A stretch of 64,000 nt of DNA from NCBI RefSeq assembly GCF_024138715.1, contig NZ_CP092074.1, forward strand, positions 4,216,001 to 4,280,000, written 5' to 3'. A program made the translations under genes and the position numbers. This DNA comes from Emticicia sp. 21SJ11W-3. GTDB taxonomy: Bacteria; Bacteroidota; Bacteroidia; Cytophagales; Spirosomataceae. The notes under the pieces were generated by a model that saw only the letters and a program-made list of their open reading frames with translations, did not search any database and had not been told where the DNA came from. Positions 1 through 8,039 of this stretch are shown here, one piece after another; positions within the stretch are counted from its first letter, which is position 1; the number at the start of each line of letters is the position of its first letter.

Positions 1-351
1 CGCTTAGGTGCCTTTCAGGCATTGGCGCACACGGCGCTTTTACACCAACTACCGGAAGGTGTAAGCCCGGCACAGGTACGCTGTGCAATGACAGCCGTTA
101 TGAAGCGGATGTTCGGCCAAGAAGGTGTTTTTGATAAAGCCGGATGGCTGACCCTCGGTTTTGCAGGGCACCAGCCGGGCATTGCTGATTCATACTCTAA
201 CGCGGGCAGCATGTATCTCACCTCTTTGGGATTCCTGACTTTGGGCTTGCCCGAAACCGACCCGTTCTGGTCGGCACCTGATGAAGAATGGACCCAGCAA
301 AAAGCATGGTCTGGCAAGCCATTTAAAAAAGATAAAGCAGTAAGCTATTGA
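1..351 (+). CDS. DUF2264 family protein, C-terminal fragment
   Basis: The frame is open from base 1 to a TGA at 349-351, so only about the last 116 residues are in the window. The tail contains SNAGSMYL, then LGLPETDPFW, then WTQQKAWSG, which I recognise as the conserved C-terminal signature of DUF2264 proteins. These are large proteins often found beside polysaccharide-use genes; no reaction can be assigned from this fragment. It runs convergently into the cytochrome/DUF1501 operon, whose last gene ends 28 bp downstream. No terminator hairpin is obvious in that short gap. Family call from memory of the motif, fairly sure; function unknown. Confidence 0.72.
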   Translation, partial: RLGAFQALAHTALLHQLPEGVSPAQVRCAMTAVMKRMFGQEGVFDKAGWLTLGFAGHQPGIADSYSNAGSMYLTSLGFLTLGLPETDPFWSAPDEEWTQQKAWSGKPFKKDKAVSY

Positions 352-379
352 TTAGGGTTTAAACGGCATCCTGAAAAAC

Positions 380-2527
380 TTAGTTGAGGAAGATTTCATC
401 AACACAAAACCAGCCCGGCTTCCCTTTTTCCGGATGCCACTTAGGCAATTTTGGTAGTGGTTTCACTACTACTTTTATTACTTTATAATCACCGGGTCTG
501 ATAGGCACATTAATACCCATGTTTACAGCATTCTGCATTTTATCGGGCTGCTCAGGCACTATTTTTTGAAGTTTCTTGAGGTCTGCCTCACTGCTTCCCC
601 CCCATACTTCAACAGTAGCAGGCGGCATAATGTGCGACCCCGGCTTCATTAAATAGCTAAGGGTTATCATGCTTAAAAACGTCGACTTCTTAAATTTAAG
701 CAGGCTCACAAAATCTTCCTGCTGGTAACCCAGCCAAGCCGCATCGCCGTGGTTATCGTTCGGGCCTTTCTTTAAATCTATCAGGTTCCTGGCGCCCTTG
801 CCTGCATACTGCGGTTTGGGTAAGGTAAGCAAAAGGGCTGTATCAGCTACAAAGCCGGCTTTAAAGAAAGTGTAAGATACCCTATTACTTGCAAGCCATC
901 CATCTTTGGTGGCCAGCGCTTTTAAACGGGTATAGCTATCAACAACCAATGGTTTGGTGTATATCGTTCCGGTGGTTGAGTCAGGGTCGGTGCCATCTAA
1001 AGTATAATGAATCTGCACATTTTTTAATGTATGTTTAAGCTCTACCGGTATGCCTTTTTTAAGTATAAAATCTTCATTAACCAGTATCGGCGGATTCAGT
1101 TTCAGTACTTCTTTCGGATTCCCCCTGTAACCTGTATCAAATACAACCCCCGGATACTTTTTAGCAAATTCCTGAATTGCCACTGAATCTAACGAAGTAT
1201 TCCATACGAAAACTTCTTTTAAAGCTGGCAACACCATTAATTTTTGTAGTTGGGCTTTTCCTATTTTTGTACCTGACAATGTAACAGAATATAATTTTTT
1301 GTTTTGTGCAAGCTGGTCTAAAGTACTGCCTGAAATATCAGTCTGATTCAGATTGAGTTTTTCAAGATTTCTGAATTGGGCAATTAGTTTAATATCCTCA
1401 TCCTTCACAGGCATTTTTGACAGACTCAGTTCTACCAGTTGCTCTTTTACTTTAGCCAGATTCTCAAGCGATTTTTTATCGAATTTCCGACTGACAAAAA
1501 ACTCGGCCTCCAATGCTGGAGACCCGGCTGCCAGCGGACTTACCACACAAAAAGGTGTGTTGACGTCTGTCAATGTACTTTCAGATGCCTCGGCGAAATC
1601 ATAAGTTATTATACTATTGCCACTGCCCGCTATTTTCAGGGCCATTGCTCTGGTTTTTGATGCCTCCGGATAATCCTTCACCGTTTTTTTTATGTTGGCG
1701 CCTTCCTGTATCCAAGCACTCAATAAGGCAATTTCTTCAAAAGTCAGCTGTTCTTTGCCTTTAGGCGGCATGTGCTCTTTTTCTTCAAGCGGTAAGTGTA
1801 CCCTTTGCAGCAATAAGCTATGCAGGGTATCTCCGGCTTTCCATAAAGCGCCATGCTTACCCCCTTTCAGTATTTTTTCTACGCTGCTCATGTTCAGTTC
1901 TCCTTTTACTTTCTGGTCGTTATGGCATGCCATACATTTCTTTTCCAGAATCGGCACAATAGAGACAGCATATAGATTGCTTTCATTCGAAAAATCTGAC
2001 GATTTCTTTTTATTCTCAAAGGCTTCCAGTACATAGTTCTCACCATGCGTGATAGCCGCCCCATAGTGACCGGCTAAAATGAAAAGCACTAGACAGAATA
2101 CTGACAGGTACTGAAGTAACTTTGTTTTTTCGCTTAAATATTCATAAAACCAGGTTAAAGCATAAGTAAATACACTCACGCCTACACCTGTCCACTTATG
2201 CCATTGCAAAAGACCGGCATCGTATCCACCCTCTCTCGACAGGAAAAAACCCATCAAAGCAGCAATACAAGATGTTAGCGCCGTAATGATGAGCATCAGC
2301 CTCACAAAAAATGTATAGCTTTTGGGTTCAATTTCTTTCTTTATCAGTATTATGAGTACCAGTATAATTGAAAACCCGATTGGTAAATGCAGCAGCATTG
2401 GGTGAAGCCTGCCAAAAGGACTTACCCAAAGAGGCACCTTTACCCTTTCTTCAAAAAAGAGCAGAAAAATGAGCAGTAAATTACAAACTAGTAAAAGATA
2501 CGAACTGGCTTTATAGAAACGATTCAT
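380..2527 (-). CDS. DUF2231 membrane cytochrome with LRR, CHB_HEX-like and discoidin-like domains
   Basis: 715 residues, third gene of a leftward operon, 43 bp after the DUF1501 gene. The first 155 residues hold about five hydrophobic segments and resemble DUF2231. A haem c motif C198-M-A-C-H202 follows, with Met253 in HMPPKG as probable distal ligand, typical of the PSCyt1 (planctomycete cytochrome c) domain. Residues about 365-465 are leucine-rich-repeat-like. Residues about 480-560 match the chitobiase/beta-hexosaminidase C-terminal type (IHYTLDGTDP). The last 140 residues look like a galactose-binding, discoidin-like domain ending in WFCVDEIFLN, as seen at the end of some hexosaminidases. 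The layout implies a membrane-anchored, periplasmic haem protein able to bind a carbohydrate; that role is inference. Domain order is read by eye. Confidence 0.75.
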   Translation of the reverse strand: MNRFYKASSYLLLVCNLLLIFLLFFEERVKVPLWVSPFGRLHPMLLHLPIGFSIILVLIILIKKEIEPKSYTFFVRLMLIITALTSCIAALMGFFLSREGGYDAGLLQWHKWTGVGVSVFTYALTWFYEYLSEKTKLLQYLSVFCLVLFILAGHYGAAITHGENYVLEAFENKKKSSDFSNESNLYAVSIVPILEKKCMACHNDQKVKGELNMSSVEKILKGGKHGALWKAGDTLHSLLLQRVHLPLEEKEHMPPKGKEQLTFEEIALLSAWIQEGANIKKTVKDYPEASKTRAMALKIAGSGNSIITYDFAEASESTLTDVNTPFCVVSPLAAGSPALEAEFFVSRKFDKKSLENLAKVKEQLVELSLSKMPVKDEDIKLIAQFRNLEKLNLNQTDISGSTLDQLAQNKKLYSVTLSGTKIGKAQLQKLMVLPALKEVFVWNTSLDSVAIQEFAKKYPGVVFDTGYRGNPKEVLKLNPPILVNEDFILKKGIPVELKHTLKNVQIHYTLDGTDPDSTTGTIYTKPLVVDSYTRLKALATKDGWLASNRVSYTFFKAGFVADTALLLTLPKPQYAGKGARNLIDLKKGPNDNHGDAAWLGYQQEDFVSLLKFKKSTFLSMITLSYLMKPGSHIMPPATVEVWGGSSEADLKKLQKIVPEQPDKMQNAVNMGINVPIRPGDYKVIKVVVKPLPKLPKWHPEKGKPGWFCVDEIFLN

Positions 2528-2570
2528 CGAAGTGTTCAGGGTGCAATAGATGTTTCAGACAGGTGGAAAA

Positions 2571-4025
2571 TCAGGCAATGATACCGGGCACTAGCTTACC
2601 GGCCACGTCGGTGAGCCTGTACCTTCTGCCTAAATGCTTATAAGTCAGCTGCTCATGGTTAAGACCCATCAGGTGCATAACAGTGGCATGGAAATCGTGT
2701 ATATGCACGGGGTCTTTAACTATATTGTAACCAAACTCGTCTGTTTCTCCATAAACTATGCCGGGCTTTACCCCACCGCCCGCCATCCAGATGGTGTAGG
2801 CTCTGGGGTGGTGGTCACGGCCATAATTATCTTTTGTAAAGTTGCCCTGGCAATAATTAGTTCTGCCAAATTCGCCGCCCCATATCACAAGCGTTTCGTC
2901 TAACAGTCCTCTTTGTTTTAAGTCCATTATCAAAGCTGCCGACGAACGGTCAACGTCTTCGGCCTGCAACGGCATTTCGTTGGGCAAATTACCGTGCTGG
3001 TCCCATCCCTGATGATACAACTGCACGAAGCGCACGCCCGATTCAGAGAGTTTTCTTGCCAGCAAAGCATTGGCCGCATAAGTACCCGGCACCAGGCATT
3101 CAGGGCCATACATTTTTACGATATGGTCTGGCTCTTTTGATAAGTCTGTCAACTCAGGCACAGCCGTTTGCATGCGGTAGGCCATTTCATATTGCTGCAC
3201 TTTGGCCTGCACTTCGGGGTCGCCATTGGTCTCAAAGCCCAGGTTATTAAGTTCTGCCAGTTTATCCAGCATACGCCTGCGCGATTCTTTATCAATACCT
3301 TCTGAATCTTTCAGATACAGAATCGGGTCTTCTCCGCTACTGAACACCACGCCCTGATGGGTAGAATCAAGAAAACCGTTTGTCCACAGTTTTGAGTAAA
3401 CCCCTTGCCCGTTGCCTCTTCCGCGCGACAATAACACGCAAAACGCAGGCAGGTTTTTGTTTTCACTACCTAAACCGTAGCTCATCCAGGCGCCCATGCT
3501 CGGGCGATTCCCAACCTGTGCTCCTGTCTGGAGAAAAGTCAGGGCGGGGTCATGATTTATGGCCTCGGTGTTCATGGTTTTTATGATACAAAGCTCATCC
3601 ACAATCCTGGCCATGTTGGGAAACATATCGCTTACCCATGCACCAGACTGACCGTATTGTTTAAAACCAAAATAAGACCCAACCAGCGGAAATTTGGTCT
3701 GGTTGGCGGTCATACCAGTCAGCCTCTGCCCTCCTCTGATTGACTCGGGCAGGTCTTCACCTGCCATTTTATTGAGCAAAGGTTTATAATCGAAAGTTTC
3801 AAGCTGAGAAGGTGCCCCATTCTGAAACAGATAAATTACTCTTTTGGCTTTGGGTGCAAAGTGAGGCAAGCCAAGCGGCAATTGTGCCGCGCTTTCATCT
3901 CCACCCCTGAAAAGGTCAGGAATCATCAATGAGCCCAAGGCCAAACTGCCCAGGCCCACGGCCGATTTGCTCAGAAAATGCCTGCGGTTAATATTCAATC
4001 TGTTTTTGAAAAATTCGTTTTCCAT
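2571..4025 (-). CDS. DUF1501 domain-containing protein with Tat signal
   Basis: 484 residues. The N-terminus has a twin-arginine motif (NRRHFLSKSA) followed by a hydrophobic stretch, so the folded protein is probably exported by Tat. The body matches DUF1501, an alkaline-phosphatase/sulfatase-fold family of unknown activity; the segments WGGEFGRT, GRDHHP and IHDFHATVMHLMGL are characteristic. It lies 39 bp downstream of the PSD1/DUF1553 gene and 43 bp upstream of the membrane cytochrome, and the three are clearly co-transcribed. DUF1501 and DUF1553 proteins are encoded as neighbours in many planctomycetes and in some Bacteroidota, which supports joint function. Substrate is unknown. Confidence 0.88.
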   Translation of the reverse strand: MENEFFKNRLNINRRHFLSKSAVGLGSLALGSLMIPDLFRGGDESAAQLPLGLPHFAPKAKRVIYLFQNGAPSQLETFDYKPLLNKMAGEDLPESIRGGQRLTGMTANQTKFPLVGSYFGFKQYGQSGAWVSDMFPNMARIVDELCIIKTMNTEAINHDPALTFLQTGAQVGNRPSMGAWMSYGLGSENKNLPAFCVLLSRGRGNGQGVYSKLWTNGFLDSTHQGVVFSSGEDPILYLKDSEGIDKESRRRMLDKLAELNNLGFETNGDPEVQAKVQQYEMAYRMQTAVPELTDLSKEPDHIVKMYGPECLVPGTYAANALLARKLSESGVRFVQLYHQGWDQHGNLPNEMPLQAEDVDRSSAALIMDLKQRGLLDETLVIWGGEFGRTNYCQGNFTKDNYGRDHHPRAYTIWMAGGGVKPGIVYGETDEFGYNIVKDPVHIHDFHATVMHLMGLNHEQLTYKHLGRRYRLTDVAGKLVPGIIA

Positions 4026-4064
4026 CAGTGAAAATTAAAATCAGTAATTGGTAATCCAAAACGG

Positions 4065-6410
4065 CTAAATGCGGGTAATGGCCTCTTCCATGTTATACAA
4101 CATCTGAATAGTTTGCATCAAAGCAGCGGCCGAAGCCTTGTCTTTTACTGCTTCATGTGTGTATTCACCTATATTAAGCAGCCTTTCGGCTCGCTTTATA
4201 TCTTTTTTAAGTAACCCTGACTCTTGCGCAAAGTACTGCTTCACAATGGTCATTTCCTTTTCGGTCGGCTTTCGGCAAAGCACCTTTCTGAAAGCCTTTT
4301 CCAGTTTTGTATCATAGTTACCGCTTTCAATCGACAACTTTTCAGCCATTACTCTTGAGCCTTCAATCATCTGCGGGTCGTTCATCATTACCAGTGCCTG
4401 CAAAGGCGTATTGGTACGCACGCGCTGTACCTCGCATTGGTCACGGTTACTGGCATCAAAAATCAGCATGGTAGGTGGCGGAACCGTTCGTTTAATGAAC
4501 ACATACATACCACGCCTGTACAGGTCAGATTCATGGTCCTGCACATATCTTGACAGCGTTCCGCGGCCAGAGGTTGCCACTTCCCACAACCCTTTGGGTT
4601 GATACGGTTTAATACTTGGCCCGCCGATTTCATCATTTAGTATGCCACTGCTCGACAAAACATAGTCGCGTACGTTTTCTGCTGGTATTCGAAGGCGCGA
4701 ACTCCTTGCCAGATAAATATTCTCAGGGTCGGTGTTAAGGTGTTTCTTTGTTACCACTGAAGACTGCCGGTAAGTGGCCGACATTACCATCTGTTTTACC
4801 AGCCGTTTAACATTCCAGCCTTTTTCTCTGAAATCAACCGCCAGCCAGTCGAGTAATTCGGGATGAGACGGCAGTTCACCCTGCATCCCGAAATCGCCCA
4901 GTGTTTTTACAATACCTCTGCCAAAAAACTGCGCCCACAGGCGGTTCACATATACCCGTGCCGTTAAAGGATTTTTAGGGTCAAGCATCCATTTGGTTAG
5001 TCCCAGGCGGCCTCTTCCGTACTTTACGGTATCATAAGGCATCACCCTTTGTGGCAGGCCAAAGGTTACTGAGTCTCCGTGCGAATCATAATTTCCGCGG
5101 TTCAGCACATAGGTTGTCCGGGTTTTGGTAGTATCTTTCATTATCATTACCATCACTTTTGCGGTGTCTTTTTTATTGATAAACTTCAATAAAGACTTTA
5201 CGTCTGCATCGGTTATAGCCATGTTCGGCGGGTCGGCAAAAGAGGCATCTATGGTTCCGAAAAGTCCTTTCTCAGGCACCTGGTTAAAGAAAGCAAAGGT
5301 GCGGTAATAATCTTTCTGAGAAATCGGGTCATACTTATGGTCGTGGCATTTAGCGCATTCAAATGTCAGCGCCAGAAAAGACTTGCCAAAGGTATTGGTG
5401 CGGTCGGTTACGTATTCTATCCGGTATTCTTCGTCAATTACCCCGCCTTCCTGTGTTATTTTATGATTCCGGTTAAATCCGGTTGCCAGTAGCATTTCTT
5501 TTGAAGGTTTACCGCTTCCGTCCGGATTCGGCAACAGGTCGCCGGCTAATTGCCAGCTCAGAAACTTACTGTAAGGATAATTCTCATTATAGGCATGAAT
5601 CACCCAGTCTCTCCAGGGCCACATGGTACGCAGCCCATCGTCCTGGTATCCGTGCGAATCGGCATAACGGGCTACGTCCAGCCAGTAGGTGGCCATTTTC
5701 TCGCCGTAGTGCTTGCTCTTTAATAGTTCGTCTACAATTTTTTCATAAGCATTTGGCGATGTATCTTTCAGGAAACGGTCTTGCAATTCTACGCTTGGCG
5801 GCAGGCCGGTTAAGTCGAGGCTTACACGTTTCAGCAATTGTTCTTTTTCTGCCTCATCATTGGGTTTCAGACCCTTTTCGCGCATTTTTTCATACACAAA
5901 ATTATCTATCTCGTTCACCACCCAATCTTCATCGGCTTTAGGCACCGTTGTTTTACGTGGTGCAATAAATGCCCAGTGTTCTTTATATTTTGCACCCTGC
6001 TTAATCCATTTTTCTATCAGGTCTATTTCATGCCGGGTCAGTTTCAGGTTTGATTCAACCGGAGGCATCAGTTGACTGGAGTCTTTGGCTGTAATTCTAA
6101 GAAACACTTCTGACAAATCCGGATTCCCGGCCACAATGGCATGTGCCTTTGGGTTGTCTTTCAGTGCAGCATACGCGCCTTCCGGGGTATCCAGGCGCAG
6201 GTTCGCTTCGCGGGTTTTGGCGTCCGGGCCATGGCACTTAAAACAGCGGTCGGATAATATCGGGCGGATATGAAAATTATAGTCTACCTCATCTGGTATA
6301 GCCGATGTTTCTGCTGAAGCGCTGGTGCAATTCCAGACCACAGAGGCAATGCCAACCGTAATAAGGCAAAGAAGAAAAAGGTATTTAATTTTTACGGTTA
6401 AAGTTTTCAT
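4065..6410 (-). CDS. PSD1/DUF1553 and DUF1549 domain protein with two haem c motifs
   Basis: 781 residues, first gene of the leftward operon. An N-terminal hydrophobic segment (about residues 9-26) serves as signal; the following WNCTS is a poor lipobox, so plain secretion is as likely as lipidation. A PSCyt1 domain has C56-F-K-C-H60 with Met115 (LMPPVE) as probable sixth ligand. DUF1549 follows (about 165-370) and contains a second motif, C352-A-K-C-H356. DUF1553 occupies roughly 470-740, with the conserved YVNRLWAQFFG and NTPLQALVMMNDP runs. The family is abundant in planctomycetes and still lacks an assigned reaction. A TAnnTTTG-type -7 box lies on the minus strand at 6442-6449. Identity is secure, function unknown. 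Confidence 0.9.
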   Translation of the reverse strand: MKTLTVKIKYLFLLCLITVGIASVVWNCTSASAETSAIPDEVDYNFHIRPILSDRCFKCHGPDAKTREANLRLDTPEGAYAALKDNPKAHAIVAGNPDLSEVFLRITAKDSSQLMPPVESNLKLTRHEIDLIEKWIKQGAKYKEHWAFIAPRKTTVPKADEDWVVNEIDNFVYEKMREKGLKPNDEAEKEQLLKRVSLDLTGLPPSVELQDRFLKDTSPNAYEKIVDELLKSKHYGEKMATYWLDVARYADSHGYQDDGLRTMWPWRDWVIHAYNENYPYSKFLSWQLAGDLLPNPDGSGKPSKEMLLATGFNRNHKITQEGGVIDEEYRIEYVTDRTNTFGKSFLALTFECAKCHDHKYDPISQKDYYRTFAFFNQVPEKGLFGTIDASFADPPNMAITDADVKSLLKFINKKDTAKVMVMIMKDTTKTRTTYVLNRGNYDSHGDSVTFGLPQRVMPYDTVKYGRGRLGLTKWMLDPKNPLTARVYVNRLWAQFFGRGIVKTLGDFGMQGELPSHPELLDWLAVDFREKGWNVKRLVKQMVMSATYRQSSVVTKKHLNTDPENIYLARSSRLRIPAENVRDYVLSSSGILNDEIGGPSIKPYQPKGLWEVATSGRGTLSRYVQDHESDLYRRGMYVFIKRTVPPPTMLIFDASNRDQCEVQRVRTNTPLQALVMMNDPQMIEGSRVMAEKLSIESGNYDTKLEKAFRKVLCRKPTEKEMTIVKQYFAQESGLLKKDIKRAERLLNIGEYTHEAVKDKASAAALMQTIQMLYNMEEAITRI

Positions 6411-6711
6411 TAAGGGTGTTTGAATAGAGATGGCCCAAAAACAAAAGTAGTATTTTTTATAGAAAAAATGAAATTATTTAAAACATTATTAAATTATTTT
6501 AAAAATTCAATATTACTCATTTACACAGCTGTTTTCTGCAAAAAATTGCCTCCAAAGGGCATATTTTATAATTTAATTGAATAGATTTTAATAATTACGC
6601 TAAAGTAGCCAGAACGACTATCCGATTGCACCAAAAAATCAGTTTTTTCGATGCAAAACCTAAAAAATTATATTTAATTTTAGTGATTCCTCTTAAATCA
6701 TTCGCAAACTT
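6411..6711. other. AT-rich divergent intergenic region
   Basis: 301 bases between the divergent PSD1 gene and the PLP-enzyme gene. The centre (about 6470-6530) is almost pure A/T. The left side carries the probable promoter of the PSD1 operon. I found no TAnnTTTG box for the rightward gene, no coding potential, and no stable hairpin or RNA gene. Confidence 0.6.
6442..6449 (-). promoter_or_regulatory. Probable -7 box of the PSD1 operon
   Basis: Read on the minus strand the bases are TACTTTTG, matching the Bacteroidota -7 consensus TAnnTTTG. The -33 position, 20 bases upstream, reads TTTC rather than TTTG. It would give a leader of roughly 30 nt to the ATG at 6410. Confidence 0.45.
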
Positions 6712-7866
6712 ATGAACCATCTACACCGCAGAAATTTCCTGAAGCTGTCTTCTGCGTTTTCGCTGGCGCCTGCCTTTGCTGCCAACGCTTTTACAACTGA
6801 AAACCCACCTGTTGACGTGCCACCTGCCACCGTTAATTTTGTATCAGACGGGCTTGTGCTTAATCCGGCGGCTTATTCACAATTACTGGCAGATATTACC
6901 AAAAAAAAGAACCTGACGACCGACTATTACTCTCTGAACGGCTGCGTTGAAGAGCTCGAAACAAAAATGGCAAATCTGCTGGGCAAAGAAGCCGCCGTTT
7001 TTATGCCAACGGGTACATTGGCTAATCATCTGGCCATACGGACACAGGCAGGAAAAAACAGCAGGGTGATTCTTCAGCACGAAAGCCATGTGTATAACGA
7101 TACGGGAGATTCCACCCAGATACTCTCTAATCTTAATCTGGTTCCTTTAGGTTTAGATAAGGCAACTTTTACGGTTGAAGAAGTAAGCGAGGTGCTGAAA
7201 AGAACAGCAGGTGGCAGAGTGGCTTCTAAAGTAGGGGTTATTTCTATTGAATCGCCGGTACGAAGGAAAAACGGACAATTGTTTGATTATGAACAAATGC
7301 AGCAGATTTCAGCTCTTGCCAGAACCAATAACATTAAAATGCACCTTGATGGTGCACGGCTATTGCTTGCTTCTGCCTATACAGGTATCAGTCCGGCTGC
7401 TTATGCCTCTTTATTTGATACCGTTTATGTCTCGCTTTACAAATATTTCAATGCGGCATCAGGGGCTATTCTGGCGGGACCAAAAGAACTGATAGCCCCA
7501 ATGTATCATGAAAGGCGGATGTTTGGAGGCGGTTTGCATCAGGTCTGGCCTTTTGCAGCGGTGGCCTTACATTATCTGGATGGTTTTGCCGATAGATATG
7601 CCAAAGCTGTAAACATTGCCGAAGACCTGATAAAAAACCTCGATGCGCATGAGGCATTTAAAATTGAGCGGATTACAAACGGAACCAATATTTTTAAGCT
7701 GACAGTGAAAGGCATAGCCCCAAAAACATTTGCAGAAAACCTGAAGAAAAATGGTATTACAGCCAGGCCAAATGAAAGCAATGGTTTTAATCTTCTGGTG
7801 AATGAATCATTGTTGAGTAGTAATGCATCTACTTTGGCTCAGGCGTTTGTAAATAGTTTGAAATAA
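6712..7866 (+). CDS. Tat-exported PLP enzyme, low-specificity threonine aldolase / beta-eliminating lyase family
   Basis: 384 residues. The start carries HRRNFLKLSSAF, a twin-arginine motif plus hydrophobic core ending near AFAANAF, so the protein should leave the cytoplasm already folded with cofactor. The rest is a fold-type I PLP enzyme of the threonine aldolase/beta-eliminating lyase family: LGKEAAVFMPTGTLANHLA near residue 95, HLDGARLL with the PLP-ring Asp, and the probable Schiff-base lysine K244 in SLYKYFNAASG. Cytoplasmic homologues split threonine or allo-threonine to glycine and acetaldehyde; the substrate of an exported form is unknown. Monocistronic by position; three hairpins follow the gene. 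Confidence 0.82.
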   Translation: MNHLHRRNFLKLSSAFSLAPAFAANAFTTENPPVDVPPATVNFVSDGLVLNPAAYSQLLADITKKKNLTTDYYSLNGCVEELETKMANLLGKEAAVFMPTGTLANHLAIRTQAGKNSRVILQHESHVYNDTGDSTQILSNLNLVPLGLDKATFTVEEVSEVLKRTAGGRVASKVGVISIESPVRRKNGQLFDYEQMQQISALARTNNIKMHLDGARLLLASAYTGISPAAYASLFDTVYVSLYKYFNAASGAILAGPKELIAPMYHERRMFGGGLHQVWPFAAVALHYLDGFADRYAKAVNIAEDLIKNLDAHEAFKIERITNGTNIFKLTVKGIAPKTFAENLKKNGITARPNESNGFNLLVNESLLSSNASTLAQAFVNSLK

Positions 7867-7887
7867 TTGTTTTCCACCTAAAAAACA

Positions 7888-7901
7888 CCCAATGAATTGG
7901 G
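7888..7901. repeat. Perfect 6-bp inverted repeat with 2-nt centre
   Basis: CCCAATGAATTGGG, 22 bases after the stop of the PLP-enzyme gene. No T-tract follows. It could be a weak hairpin or a protein-binding palindrome. Confidence 0.4.
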
Positions 7902-7986
7902 CGACTAATAAAACAAAGGTTAATTTTTATGCAAGAATACCGGCATAAGTCGGTATAAAAATAAACTATAGTGTTGTTTTGAAAGC

Positions 7987-8009
7987 CAGTGAATTCATAC
8001 ACTGTTTTT
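7987..8009 (+). terminator. Weak terminator-like hairpin after the PLP-enzyme gene
   Basis: Stem CAGTG (7987-7991) with CACTG (8000-8004), 8-nt loop, then TTTTT. A second small stem, ATACCG with CGGTAT, lies at 7937-7956. The hairpin ends 30 bases before the next start codon, so it might equally sit in that gene's leader. Confidence 0.4.
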
Positions 8010-8039
8010 AAAAATATCGGTCCTTTAATAATATAATTC

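Noticed and set aside
5483-5941. 152-codon plus-strand ORF opposite the PSD1 gene
   Set aside because: It is the antisense shadow of a well-conserved domain, with no family resemblance and low-quality composition.
7929-7956. TATGCAAGAATACC, similar to the fad operator
   Set aside because: Only the first eight bases match and the palindrome is broken; the neighbouring genes are not lipid genes.
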